DNA of 64,000 bases from Nocardia abscessus (GCF_015477775.1 NZ_JADLQO010000001.1:992001-1056000), one strand, 5' to 3'. Counted from the stretch's first letter, positions 46,398-55,260 are shown. The notes: generated from the sequence alone by a model not told the origin. Numbers and translations are program-made.

Positions 46398-47102
46398 ATG
46401 TCGGGCACCTACGACGATTTGGCCCCGCTGCGGGGTAGCGACCAGGAAGACGTGCGGCCGACCAGCGGTGGGCAGGTGCCCATCACGGTGGTGGAGCCAG
46501 AAGGAAATGCTCGCGGCGGAATCGTGCTGCTGCACGAGTCGCGGGAGTTCACCGGGGCGTTACGCGACCTGATGAACGCATTGGCAGGCGAGGGCTGGAC
46601 GGTGATCGCGCCCAAACTCTTCCATGGGGTGGACGGCGAACCGGGCACCGGCGTCTTCGGCGACGAGCTGTTCCAGGACTTCGACGCCTGTTTCGACTGG
46701 CTCACCCGCCGCGGGGTGTTCCCCGACACCATCGGCGTGCTCGGGTTCGACACCGCGGGCACCGCCGCGTTCCTGGTCGCGACCAATCGTCCGATCGGCG
46801 CCGCGGTGAGCGTCGCGGCGCCCGGCATCACCGAGCCGCTCACCGACCAGGCCGACGCCCTGGTGTGCGCCGCGCCGCACCTCCAGGCCCCGTGGCTCGG
46901 CCTGTTCGGCGCCGACGACCCGGCCACCCCGCCGGCCCAGGTCGACGAGCTACGCGACGCGACCGCTCGCGCCGCCGTCGCCAGTCTGGTCGTCACCTAC
47001 CCCGGCCTGCACCACCGCGCCGACACCTCCGAGCCGGACGACGGCGATGCGGTCGATTCGCAGACCAGAATCTTCGATTGGTTCGACAGTAACCTACGCT
47101 GA
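46398..47102 (+). CDS. Dienelactone-hydrolase-fold protein, nucleophile replaced
   Basis: 234 residues. The fold is evident: GGIVLLHESREFTGALRDLM, APKLFHG and the C-terminal TYPGLHHRADTSEPDDGDAV. In place of the usual GxCxGG nucleophile motif it has LGFDTAGTAAFL, so Asp sits where Cys is expected. The His (GLHHRA) is retained. It may be a non-catalytic relative or use Asp like dehalogenases; neither is proven. Confidence 0.75.
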   Translation: MSGTYDDLAPLRGSDQEDVRPTSGGQVPITVVEPEGNARGGIVLLHESREFTGALRDLMNALAGEGWTVIAPKLFHGVDGEPGTGVFGDELFQDFDACFDWLTRRGVFPDTIGVLGFDTAGTAAFLVATNRPIGAAVSVAAPGITEPLTDQADALVCAAPHLQAPWLGLFGADDPATPPAQVDELRDATARAAVASLVVTYPGLHHRADTSEPDDGDAVDSQTRIFDWFDSNLR

Positions 47103-47191
47103 CCAGCCGTTTTGTGATCTGGACGGTAGCTCCTGTAACCTTTCTGCTCGGCGGTTCGAAAGGACCGGTGCCCTCGGAAGAGAAGGCTCCA

Positions 47192-47281
47192 GGAGGCGTG
47201 CCAGAGCGGCCGAATGGGACTCACTGCTAATGAGTTGTCCCTTCACGGGGACCGGAGGTTCAAATCCTCTCGCCTCCGCCA
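47192..47281 (+). tRNA. tRNA-Ser (GCU anticodon)
   Basis: Acceptor GGAGGCG/CGCCTCC, anticodon loop CTGCTAA between ACTCA and TGAGT giving GCT, long variable arm, T-loop GTTCAAATC. CCA (47279-47281) is encoded. Confidence 0.95.
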
Positions 47282-47315
47282 CACCCGGGAAACCGGGTAC
47301 AACTGAATAACACAT

Positions 47316-47388
47316 GCGCCCGTAGCTCAACGGATAGAGCATCTGACTACGGATCAGAAGGTTAGGGGTTCGAATCCCTTCGGGCGCA
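47316..47388 (+). tRNA. tRNA-Arg (ACG anticodon), island attachment gene
   Basis: Acceptor GCGCCCG/CGGGCGC, anticodon loop CTACGGA between TCTGA and TCAGA giving ACG, T-loop GTTCGAATC, discriminator A. The 3' part from the anticodon loop recurs at 56044 in direct orientation. Confidence 0.95.
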
Positions 47389-47686
47389 CAAGATCAGAAG
47401 ACCCCTCGCCGGGACCATCCGGGCGGGGGGTTTCTTCATACAGTCCGAGTACCCACGTGGCCGGAATGCTCGTTAACAACTCGATGCGCCGAGCGACCGC
47501 GACCTGATCACGCGGCTTGCTGCGGCCGGACTCCCATCCGGCATAGGAACCGGGCGTGACGCCGAGGTTTTCGGCGAACGCTTTCTGATCGAGGCCCGTG
47601 GTCTGACGAGCCTTTCTGAGTCGGTCGGAGAATTCCCACGCAGGGATGATCTTGACCCCAGTTGCGCGGCTTGCGCTGATTGCCAT
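47354..47686 (-). CDS. Phage-type XRE helix-turn-helix protein
   Basis: 110 residues from ATG 47686. A single HTH is visible: FSDRLRKARQTTGLDQKAFA, ENLGVTPGSYAGWESGRSKP. This looks like a small phage repressor or excision-control protein. Its last eleven codons (VRPKGFEPLTF) are antisense to the tRNA-Arg 3' end, so its stop codon lies in attL; the original host allele may have ended differently. It is at the left end of the island, a usual site for such genes. Confidence 0.7.
   Translation of the reverse strand: MAISASRATGVKIIPAWEFSDRLRKARQTTGLDQKAFAENLGVTPGSYAGWESGRSKPRDQVAVARRIELLTSIPATWVLGLYEETPRPDGPGEGSSDLVRPKGFEPLTF
47399..47438 (+). terminator. Terminator after tRNA-Arg
   Basis: AAGACCCCTCGCCGGG, then CCGGGCGGGGGGTTTCTTC: a GC-rich hairpin followed by a T-rich tail, just past attL. 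Confidence 0.7.
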
Positions 47687-48027
47687 GGGAAAAGTATGGC
47701 AGAACTATGAAACCCAGGCAAAGCACGCTATATCACCCCAAGTTGTAATGTACGCTGGTTGACTGAATATATCCCAGTATACTGCACATGCGTCATGCAA
47801 AACGGCATATTGGTATTTCGCATGAGACTTGGACCTACTTGGCACCTGTCAGGCTGCGGCAATCCTCGGCATAAGCCACGGCTACCTGCCCCGCAAACAT
47901 GGCGCACAGGTGGGTCACTGGCTGGGCAGTGGAGAGCCCGTCACGCCCGGCGCCGCATATGTCCCGACAACACGAAAACCCCGCCACCCTCGTCTCAAAG
48001 CAAGGGGCGGGGCTCTTCCGTGTTCGT
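47687..48027. other. Gap between HTH gene and DUF397 gene
   Basis: AT-rich near 47700-47830. On the plus strand a frame at 47829-48041 starts with a TTG and reads LLGTCQAAAILGISHGYL, which resembles the HTH of excisionase-like proteins, but the rest does not. It may be a decayed excisionase. No other gene is seen. Confidence 0.3.
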
Positions 48028-48243
48028 CTACGGGCGCGTGAACTCGCCATCGGCTACGCCAGCGGTGAACGCGTCCCACTCGCCGGGGGTGAAGACCAGC
48101 GCCGGGCCGGTCGGGTTCTTCGAGTCACGGACACCGACCATGCCCCCGTCCAGATGCGCGACCTCCACGCATTCGCCGCTGCCCCCCGAACTGTGGCGTG
48201 ACTTGAACCACTTCGCCCCCGTCAGGTCGACTTCAGCGTTCAC
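48028..48243 (-). CDS. DUF397 protein (island copy)
   Basis: 71 residues from GTG 48243, overlapping the XRE stop. The core VEVAHLDGGMVGVRDSKNP is identical to the chromosomal protein at 9409, and the C-terminal FTPGEWDAFTAGVADGEFT differs by a few residues. DUF397 pairs with XRE-DUF5753 proteins. The near-identity, while the XRE partners are divergent, suggests different histories of the two genes. Confidence 0.87.
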   Translation of the reverse strand: MNAEVDLTGAKWFKSRHSSGGSGECVEVAHLDGGMVGVRDSKNPTGPALVFTPGEWDAFTAGVADGEFTRP

Positions 48244-49141
48244 TGCTATAACTCCTTGCTAGCTCTCTCAATAGGGTGCGGCTCGCGCGGGCATCCATAG
48301 TCGCTCCGGCCAGCGTACGGAACGTGTGTCGACAGCGCTGCACGTCCTCGCGCTTCTCTAGATACGCATCCCCCGTGTAGCTCTCTGCGTAGATGACAGA
48401 TGGTTCCACTGGTCTGCCTTGTGAGTCCTTCGGGAAGGTCATCACAATGAACGGGGTGACGAGCCTGCCGGTTGGCAAGCCAGCTTCTTGCCTGAGTATG
48501 CGTAGCTCGATGTTGTCACGCGTACTCATGTCCGCCGCGTGTCGGCACTGATCGGCCATCACCTGCGGGTTGCCGACGATCGTCCGCAGTGCGTTCTCGT
48601 GTATCACGGTCGTGAGCTTGCACGGGTTTCGGGGTCGCGTGAGTAGATGCTGACGCCGGGCGCGAACTGCTGCCAATCGCTCTAAGTCCGCCTCCGAGAC
48701 TTGAGGTTGTCTGGCTCGGTTCATGGCCTGCGCGTAGTCGTGAGTTTGAAGCAGACCGGGGATGATGAGCGGCTGAAATATTGCCAATTCACCGGCGGCA
48801 GACTCAAGTTCGACGTACGTGTTGAACTTCGGTTCTAGTACGTCACTGTAGGCTCGCAGCCAAGAACGGACCGGGGCCTGTCCGGCAAGTTCCTTCCACG
48901 CCACAAGGTCTTCCGCGTCGACCCCGTACAGTCCGCCCAGGGCGTGAAGGTCTGTCGCTCTGACCGTCTTGTTGCGCCCGTTCTCCAGCCTGCTGATGGT
49001 TGCGTTACCCCAGCCGAGTGTCCGCGCGGCCACCTCCAAGCTCAGGCCCGCCCTCATCCGTGCATCTCGTAGCAAACGGCCCAGTTGCCTACGCGGCAGG
49101 GTGGTTTCGGTGTCTTCTGGCCCGTCATCGTCTTCGGTCAC
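48233..49141 (-). CDS. XRE-family regulator with DUF5753 domain (island copy)
   Basis: 302 residues from GTG 49141; the open frame extends to 49270. The HTH includes LGRLLRDARMRAGLSLEVAA and WGNATISRLENGRNKTVRA, and DUF5753 contains LIIPGLLQTHDYAQAMNRAR and PSVIYAESYTGDAYLEKRED. It precedes the DUF397 gene and is divergent from the gene run at 49390. Identity to the 9612 homologue is low outside motifs. Confidence 0.86.
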   Translation of the reverse strand: MTEDDDGPEDTETTLPRRQLGRLLRDARMRAGLSLEVAARTLGWGNATISRLENGRNKTVRATDLHALGGLYGVDAEDLVAWKELAGQAPVRSWLRAYSDVLEPKFNTYVELESAAGELAIFQPLIIPGLLQTHDYAQAMNRARQPQVSEADLERLAAVRARRQHLLTRPRNPCKLTTVIHENALRTIVGNPQVMADQCRHAADMSTRDNIELRILRQEAGLPTGRLVTPFIVMTFPKDSQGRPVEPSVIYAESYTGDAYLEKREDVQRCRHTFRTLAGATMDARASRTLLRELARSYSSER

Positions 49142-49389
49142 CCCGTGCGATCCCCTTCCGCGTTGCAATGCAGCTTCCTTCCGCAACGGAAGGAGCGTAG
49201 CTCTGTCGGCGGAAGGCTTGCTGCGGTTTCGCGTGAGTTTCGCGAACCGATCGCACCGCGTACCAAACATCGGCCCTCGACAACATGCTGTTTTGCATGG
49301 CAGCGACTACCCGACTCCGCAAGGCGCAGGCCAATGCGATGGAGGTACGGGCATGGGGAGCATCAACAAGCGGTCTAGGAGGTCGGCCG

Positions 49390-49548
49390 ATGCCGAACAA
49401 CGAGCTTCCACAACGAAACCCGTTCGTCGGTCCACCTATCGCGCTGGCGGTCGATGTTTCTGCCGAGGTTGTTGAGCGGTACCTGAACGCCCTACACGAG
49501 TGGCAACCCGAGCGGACCCACACCGACCAACTTGACCAAGAGACCTAA
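49390..49548 (+). CDS. Small protein of unknown function at the head of a gene run
   Basis: 52 residues from ATG 49390, which has a strong site AGGAGGT six bases upstream. Reads MPNNELPQRNPFVGPPIALA..., acidic toward the end. It is the first of a co-oriented series reaching 52212 and has no recognisable domain. Confidence 0.5.
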   Translation: MPNNELPQRNPFVGPPIALAVDVSAEVVERYLNALHEWQPERTHTDQLDQET

Positions 49549-49552
49549 ACCG

Positions 49553-50032
49553 ATGGAACACACACCGTTCGGGGACACACCCCGGTCCCGCTGCCACTTC
49601 TACCGGCGTGTATGTGATCTGCCCGCAGTGATCGACCCACCCGAGCTGGGACGCATAATCATGCGATCGTCGCACGTGGGGGCACTGACCATGCCTGCGC
49701 CGTTGGGCCGCGCTGTCAGAGACGCGATGCGGCGGCGTAGAGACGCGTTAGGGCCGATCGTGGCGCATCCTCGCTCGAACAGGTGGACGTATCTGATCAG
49801 GCCCGACCTTCCTGAGGACACGAAGCTTTTCGCGGAGCTGTTCCGGATCAACGTGTCGATTGTCCGGGAAGGTGGGACGGTCGCGTTGCCGTCGCCAACG
49901 GCGGAGTCCGGCGCGGTGCGGCGTTGGATCGAGACACCCCGTGACCGGTTCCGCCCGTCTGGAATGGTTGTGGTCGAGTGCATCCGGGCGTGTGGTGGTC
50001 GGGGTAGGCGTTGGGCGGTCGCTCATGTCTGA
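49553..50032 (+). CDS. Paralogue of the 10797 protein
   Basis: 159 residues from ATG 49553 ([17 protein letters not shown]), matching the N-terminus MDHEPFEDTPVSRCQFY of the chromosomal copy. Shared segments include [32 protein letters not shown] and RRWIETP. It resembles small primase/polymerase N-terminal-like proteins but lacks an evident catalytic triad. It overlaps the next gene by eight bases. Confidence 0.75.
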   Translation: MEHTPFGDTPRSRCHFYRRVCDLPAVIDPPELGRIIMRSSHVGALTMPAPLGRAVRDAMRRRRDALGPIVAHPRSNRWTYLIRPDLPEDTKLFAELFRINVSIVREGGTVALPSPTAESGAVRRWIETPRDRFRPSGMVVVECIRACGGRGRRWAVAHV

Positions 50033-50252
50033 CTGCACGGTTCCGCTGTCGCGGTGCCGATGGTGGAAGACAGCAGACGGCGCACCCAACGGGCAGCGTG
50101 GTTTCGTGACGCATGTCAGATGCCCGGACAGCCGACATTGCCTGCGCCTGGTCCCGTTGGTTGGCGGCAGGATCGGGGAGCACGACCGCAACATCGGCGG
50201 TGTCTGCCCGTGGATCGGGTTCCGGGTGGTTGATGACCGGAGGAAAGCGTGA
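50025..50252 (+). CDS. Small Cys-containing protein
   Basis: 75 residues. Cysteines at positions 4, 11, 33, 39 and 61 ([20 protein letters not shown]) could bind a metal. It starts inside the end of the previous gene and its own end overlaps the following start, so the three are probably translationally coupled. No known family. Confidence 0.55.
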   Translation: MSDCTVPLSRCRWWKTADGAPNGQRGFVTHVRCPDSRHCLRLVPLVGGRIGEHDRNIGGVCPWIGFRVVDDRRKA

Positions 50253-50461
50253 TGACTTCTCCTCTGCCGAACGATCCGGATGTGCATTTGTCGGTGTTCC
50301 TGCACGGTGCTCGGTTCGACTTCGCGGCCTGCCTCACTGCCGCTCTGATGTTCGTTCACGAGCATCGGGAACGGCACTATGTCGACGCCGTGAACGTGCT
50401 CCCTGATAGCGCTGAGGGCTGGCCCAGGCTGCCGTGTGAACGGCTGTATGTCGAGCGATGA
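50249..50461 (+). CDS. Small protein of unknown function
   Basis: 70 residues from GTG 50249 (ATG 50252 adjacent), preceded by GGAGGAAAGC. Reads [20 protein letters not shown], ending ERLYVER. It overlaps the stop of the previous gene. No domain recognised. Confidence 0.5.
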   Translation: MMTSPLPNDPDVHLSVFLHGARFDFAACLTAALMFVHEHRERHYVDAVNVLPDSAEGWPRLPCERLYVER

Positions 50462-50511
50462 TGGTTCCTTGCCCGGTGACCGTGCACGCGCGACACTGAC
50501 CTGTTCGGACC

Positions 50512-51066
50512 ATGACGAGAAGCGAGGTAGACGTGGGGAATGACGAGCAGTTGACCATGGATCTCGGCGTACCCGTCGAGCGGACCGAATGGGGGAAATG
50601 GGTTGATCCGGCCCGCCGCAAGGCGCAAGCCCAGAAGTTCATGGACTACGCGGGCGTACGTGAGATTCCTTCGGAGCCGTGGCCGGAAGACTCGGCGGAG
50701 GTGAAACGGCTCAACCCCATTGTCGCGGAATTGTTCCCGGACATGGCTACCGCGATGGCTCCCGAGAACGCCGACATGGCCGACGCATTCATTTGCTTCA
50801 TCGGCGAATGCTTCATCAAGTTCGCGGGGGCTGAATGGATCGAATACGAATGGCCCGGCAGAGAATACACGTTCTATGAAGGCATAAATCCCGCACTTCG
50901 GTTCGACACAGACGATGAAGATGAAATCACGGCATGGTACCTGTTGGACAGCATGATTGGATACAACCCCGAAGATCACGAAGGGATGTTCTCGGATATG
51001 GCCGCAGCCATCCGTGAATATGCGGGTTATCACGACGAGAAGCGTAGAGAAGATTCCAGCGCCTAA
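50512..51066 (+). CDS. Acidic protein upstream of the nuclease-like gene
   Basis: 184 residues (a GTG at 50533 with GAGGT site is an alternative). The protein is strongly acidic, with FICFIGECFIKFAGAEWIEY, TFYEGINPALRFDTDDEDE and an Asp/Glu-rich tail. The composition resembles immunity proteins that mask basic toxins, but no family is recognised. Codon use and GC are lower than in neighbouring chromosomal genes. It ends 51 bases before the gene at 51118. Confidence 0.6.
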   Translation: MTRSEVDVGNDEQLTMDLGVPVERTEWGKWVDPARRKAQAQKFMDYAGVREIPSEPWPEDSAEVKRLNPIVAELFPDMATAMAPENADMADAFICFIGECFIKFAGAEWIEYEWPGREYTFYEGINPALRFDTDDEDEITAWYLLDSMIGYNPEDHEGMFSDMAAAIREYAGYHDEKRREDSSA

Positions 51067-51117
51067 CGTAGTCATTCACCTTCAGTCAACTGCTTCACGC
51101 CTCCGGGGGGCGCGGCA

Positions 51118-52212
51118 ATGCCCGAGTACGACAGGGACCGCCATAACTACAACAACAATGAGCGTGGCAGGATATTTGAAAATGGCGCGGCTCAGTACTT
51201 TCGCGACCGTGAAAACGGATACGTTCAGCAGTCGCGAATTTTCAGGGTTCCGAATGTAGGTAATGTTAGGTTCGACAAGATCAGGGACGACCGAGGGCTG
51301 ATCTTCACGATTGAAGAGAAGTCTGGGAGGGTGGAGAGTAAGAAGGATAAGAAGCAGCTGGAGGTTGTTCGAGCGCTTCTCGAAAAGGGTGACATACAGC
51401 AACACGTACTCCGGACCGTCGAGGGCGAATATAGGTCGCCGGAAGTGCAGAAGCTTATAGATGGTTTGGTCCGCGACTTCAAGGAAAAGTTCACGCATCA
51501 GGTCATCCCTCGGCATGTTGCCCGCGAGATTTGGGCGATCGGACTGCAAAGGGAAACGGGTAAACAGCTCGAATTGCCCGGTGTCCGCGAGAAGGCGGGG
51601 CAGGAAAAGGCTCAGGAGCTACAGAAGCGGCGGGATAAAATCGCGTTGCTGGCGCGAGCGCGTGCGCGAGCCGAAAAATTCGGGAAGATGCTGCGGTTCC
51701 GGGAAGGTGCCACGCGTGGCAGGGCGGATGCCCCGCAGAAGATCGAACGTGATCGGCAAGCGCGAGAAGAGGCCGAGCGAGTCAGGCAAGCACGCGGAAC
51801 CGATGAGCGTGCACGGATTGAACGTGAGGCCGCTGAACGGGTGGCACTGGAATTCCCGGTGCCTGAACAGTTCCAGGAACGGGAAGCCGCCGACACCGGG
51901 GAACAGGTGGCCCGAGATGCGGCCGCCGCTGCCAGCCTGGAGCGCGCAGCAGCGGACGCCCGCACGGCGGAGGAGAAAGCTCGCGAAGAAGCCCGCCAGG
52001 CCCGCGAGGCAGACGACAAGGAACGCGCGGAAGAACTGGCACGACTGCAAGCCCGGGGAGTGCCTCCAGAAGTCGTGAAGCTTCTCGGGCTCGGGCAGGC
52101 GCAGCCACCGTCAGCGGCGGTGCGGGAGCACCTTGGTCATGCGCCGGGCCTTGTGCGCGGCGGTACCGGGCAGGGGCAAGAACGCTCACGCGGAATATCG
52201 CGCGAGCCATAG
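51118..52212 (+). CDS. Protein with PD-(D/E)XK-like N-terminus and long coiled coil
   Basis: 364 residues. The first ~130 residues contain an acidic residue in a helix (FENGAAQYF, Glu22), Asp53 in RFDKIRDDRG and Glu66/Lys68 in FTIEEKSG followed by a KDKKQLEVV helix. This order matches PD-(D/E)XK nucleases, in which D, E and K bind the metal. From ~150 to ~335 it is an Ala/Arg/Glu-rich coiled coil. There is no secretion signal. The acidic protein before it could be its antitoxin. Its low-GC N-terminal half suggests transfer. The nuclease call is inference. Confidence 0.55.
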   Translation: MPEYDRDRHNYNNNERGRIFENGAAQYFRDRENGYVQQSRIFRVPNVGNVRFDKIRDDRGLIFTIEEKSGRVESKKDKKQLEVVRALLEKGDIQQHVLRTVEGEYRSPEVQKLIDGLVRDFKEKFTHQVIPRHVAREIWAIGLQRETGKQLELPGVREKAGQEKAQELQKRRDKIALLARARARAEKFGKMLRFREGATRGRADAPQKIERDRQAREEAERVRQARGTDERARIEREAAERVALEFPVPEQFQEREAADTGEQVARDAAAAASLERAAADARTAEEKAREEARQAREADDKERAEELARLQARGVPPEVVKLLGLGQAQPPSAAVREHLGHAPGLVRGGTGQGQERSRGISREP

Positions 52213-53031
52213 CCGACTCCCGCCGCTGCTCGCAGTCACGCCGGGGAATGGGTGCAACTGATTTTCGCTCAGGAGCCAACGTTCACCGAGGTAGATCAGA
52301 CGCCGACCTCCGCGTGCCTCGAACAGTTCCAACGCTTCGGACGCCATCGGATCACCCCATCCGGGAGGGCGGCACAGCAACAGCACCGAGTCGCCATCCC
52401 AGCTCTGCTTCGAACTCATCGAGACCACCGACTGGATACCAAGCGTCGCGTTGACCCTCCGCCCCCGGAAACGAAGCATTCGGTACCTTGTGCGGCGGCT
52501 CGGAATCAACGGCCCGCGTATGCACCGCACACCGACCTCGGCAAGCAGCCTCGCCCAGTAGCCCCGCGCCCAGCTCGAAAACCGTCCGCGATTTGCTGCA
52601 TGTTTCACCCAGTCGAGCGTCTCCGGTGACGGGATCGCGTAGGCGTAAGGTGCTCTACAAGATCGTTTGAACGAAGCCCAGCCGGACGCTGCCGGTCGCG
52701 CTTCCGCCATTGACGACCCGCCGTTGCCCATCTGCTCCGACGGCAGGCCCCACGATGTCCCAGCACGGATTCCCCGAGGCCGACTCACCCCGGTCATGTA
52801 GTAGACAAACCTCAGGTCGAACGCTGCGTCCGTCTCTGCATTGCTCGTCCCTGACAGCATCGGTGCCGTGTCCAGGTACTCGGCCACTCTCGGATACTCA
52901 GCTTTCAGCCGAGACTCGTCTCCGAGCAGTTCGGCCAGTTCCGTTCGACGCTCCGGCGTCAGCGCGAGACCAGTCATGAACCCGATTCTCCGTGCGCTTG
53001 CGTTGCGCGAGTTGTTGCCGAATTTCGCCAT
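52186..53031 (-). pseudogene. Rossmann-fold protein gene with its conserved sequence split over two frames
   Basis: The open frame is 281 codons, but the conserved protein sequence alternates between it and the minus-one frame. YAYAIPSPETLDW and GYWARLLAEVGV are in the main frame. NPCWDIVGPAVGADGQRRVV, VFELGAG and DSEPPHKVPNASFPGAEGQR are in the other. SWDGDSVLLLCRPPGWGDPM and RRLIYLGE return to the main frame. Switches fall near 52773, 52650, 52585, 52562, 52528 and 52405. The restored protein would be a SAM-methyltransferase-like actinobacterial family. Several single-base indels, or sequencing error, are implied. Start could be 52977. Confidence 0.6.
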
Positions 53032-53324
53032 ACAGGATCAAGAGCGCCTGCGGCGCCGCTGACGCGGCGCCGCCGCGCTTCGACGCGCAACGCTCGCTCG
53101 AAAGGGCCCCGCTCGCGGCGCGTCGGCGCGTCGGCTCCGCGTCTGCGACGTGGCAGGACGACCGGTGACCCTGTCTGGCTGCTTTCTCAACAACCGAGCA
53201 GTGCTGGGCACGCCGGGAGCCGTACCCGACTTGCCTCCCGGGGCCGCACACGCCTCTGGCCGGTCCCAGCCCAGCCGACCGGCCGTGGTCACCACGGATC
53301 GCCCAGTGCTCGAGGCAGCTTCAG

Positions 53325-53999
53325 TCAGAGTGGCGAGATGCCGCGTCCGAAGCGCCTGGGAATGCCGGCATCGTCTGGGGACGGCACTGTGTACTGGATC
53401 GGAGGACGCTTGGCGAAAACCTCAGGGTCCTCATTCTTCAGAGAGGCCATCACCTTCTCCTGAACCAGCTTGATCTGCACATCCAAGTAGTTGACCCAGC
53501 ATCGAGCGAGATCCCTCAATCCGAGTGCCAGCTCGACGCCGAGTGGCAGCCCCCTGATAGTCAGCCAGCCGACAGCCGCGGACGGGTCGGTCTGCCCCTC
53601 CTCCGCATGAAACAACCCGCCGACCATCACTGCCTCAAATGGGCTTACCGAATGGGCGACATGCTTGTCTCGCATGTCGCAGACGAATTTGTGCATCTTG
53701 CGGGCAGCCCCGGGCTCACTCTGGGGCAGTTGGTCCAGTGCAGAGACCTCGAGTTTCCCGCGAACCCCGCTGCCGAAGCATCGCGCGTACGCAATCACCG
53801 CTGCCGAAAAGAGCGCCTGTCGATGGACCCAGGGCTCGTCGTCCCCATCTTCCCTCGTCAGCTCGGCCAACTGGTCGAATGCCTCGGCGACGAACTTCAT
53901 ATCCTCCAAAATGCCCACGAAGTTGTAGAGCTCATCAACCTGCGGCACATCCTCGATGTTCACGAGCGTGTTCCAAGACTGCTCCGACGTGTTGCTCAC
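53325..53999 (-). CDS. HEPN-like protein (R-x5-H motif)
   Basis: 224 residues from GTG 53999. A mainly helical protein: RQALFSAAVIAYARCFGSG and MHKFVCDMRDKHVAHSVSPF. The RDKHVAH segment (Arg110...His116) fits the R-(N/D/H)-x4-H motif of HEPN RNases. The C-terminal half has LPLGVELALGLRDLARCW and ends IPRRFGRGISPL. It shares its central layout with the protein at 54472, which it faces divergently. HEPN proteins act in toxin-antitoxin and antiphage systems; the RNase role is inferred. Confidence 0.6.
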   Translation of the reverse strand: MSNTSEQSWNTLVNIEDVPQVDELYNFVGILEDMKFVAEAFDQLAELTREDGDDEPWVHRQALFSAAVIAYARCFGSGVRGKLEVSALDQLPQSEPGAARKMHKFVCDMRDKHVAHSVSPFEAVMVGGLFHAEEGQTDPSAAVGWLTIRGLPLGVELALGLRDLARCWVNYLDVQIKLVQEKVMASLKNEDPEVFAKRPPIQYTVPSPDDAGIPRRFGRGISPL

Positions 54000-54471
54000 G
54001 CGAACACTCCATTCTGGGATGACACCGATGCAACCACCGTGAAGGCACCTCACTGGGACACCCAAATTGGCATCACCCGGACGATGACTTGGCCACAACG
54101 ATAGCGATAGGGACCGACACGTCCCATCTCTATCGGGACCAGGCTGCTGTCGGTTCAAGCTGTGCGGCCGCTGGCCGCGTGGCCCTGCTGACTGGTGGCC
54201 TGCATTGTGTTCCCGCGCCACTCCAGCGTCAAGAGCGCCTATCGGCGTCTGCTTCGCTGATGGCATGCGACACTCTTGACCCTGGAGCCTCTACGCGCGA
54301 AGGGGCAGGCCCTTACGGGGCAGGCGGTGAGCCAGCCCCCGGTATGTGCAGCCCACCACCCAGCAGGGGTCAGCGCAAGTCGTGGCAGCGGATCACCCAA
54401 ATAGGCGCTGTCATTGGTGCTCCCGCGACAAACGGACAGACGGCGTCGCGCCCACGCGATAGTCTTGCCCG
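54000..54471. other. Divergent non-coding region between two HEPN-like genes
   Basis: Contains one copy of the ~195-bp repeat (54173-54368) and, on either side, AT-poor sequence with no clear frame. Confidence 0.5.
54173..54368 (+). repeat. Island direct repeat, copy 1
   Basis: Begins GGCCGCGTGGCCCTGCTGAC and ends CCACCACCCAGCAGG. About 85 percent of positions match copy 2 at 55599, with small indels, so it is probably not coding. Confidence 0.8.
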
Positions 54472-55110
54472 ATGGAGCGGGAGTCATTCGACCTGGTAAA
54501 CGGACGTTTTCACGTCGACGGATACCCGGATGCTGTGAAACTCGCACAGCTGGATGGAAGCAACCGCCGAGCGATGCAAGCTGCCGCGCTGGCAAGCCAT
54601 GTCCAGGACCTCGAATTTGCTCATTCAGCTGTAGCGCGCCTGATCCAGTTCCCTGACGATCCCCCGATCGTGCGCGAATCGCTCTGGCGGGCGGCCATCG
54701 TGGCGTACTGGAAGGCATTCGACCCATCATCCAAGCGTTTCAGACGCCCGCTCAAACCCGAGGACATCTACGCGGCTGGCCTACCTCGAGACAACTTTGA
54801 GCACTTCAAGAAACTTCGGCATCAAGTTGTCGCGCACAACGACGGCACCTTCGATGCCCATTCTGTCGGGGCCGTGATCGGACCCAGCGAGGAGCGGAAA
54901 GTCGAGCGGGTTCTACTGATCGATGCGACGATCCTGCATCTGAACGAGGGAGGCGTGAACAACCTCCGGCTGCTCATCGAGCATGCACACAAGTGGGCAG
55001 CGGAGAGGCTGGATCGGTGCTGCGACCAGTTGGCCGACCAACTGCGGACACAGCCATACGAATCGCTACTAGCCCTCCCGGACGCCGCGATCACGCCGCC
55101 TCGAATCTGA
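54472..55110 (+). CDS. HEPN-like protein (R-x5-H motif), second copy
   Basis: 212 residues from ATG 54472. Segments: RESLWRAAIVAYWKAFD, then FEHFKKLRHQVVAHNDGTFD with RHQVVAH (Arg116...His122) matching R-(N/D/H)-x4-H. The C-terminal half is helical (INNLRLLIEHAHKWAAERL-like). It shares the AAIVAY and R..H layout with the protein at 53325 although overall identity is low. Orientation is divergent from that gene, with one repeat copy between them. Confidence 0.6.
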   Translation: MERESFDLVNGRFHVDGYPDAVKLAQLDGSNRRAMQAAALASHVQDLEFAHSAVARLIQFPDDPPIVRESLWRAAIVAYWKAFDPSSKRFRRPLKPEDIYAAGLPRDNFEHFKKLRHQVVAHNDGTFDAHSVGAVIGPSEERKVERVLLIDATILHLNEGGVNNLRLLIEHAHKWAAERLDRCCDQLADQLRTQPYESLLALPDAAITPPRI

Positions 55111-55260
55111 TTGCCGCTGACGAAGAGCGTCCGCAGTTCGTCCGCAGCGCGGCCCGCAGCCACCAAGTCCAGCCAACGCTGCCAGTACTTGAAGGCGCAG
55201 GTGGAGGCACTTAGCCGACATCTGCCAACGCTCGCAAACGTCCAGCAGACAGTTCGAGCT

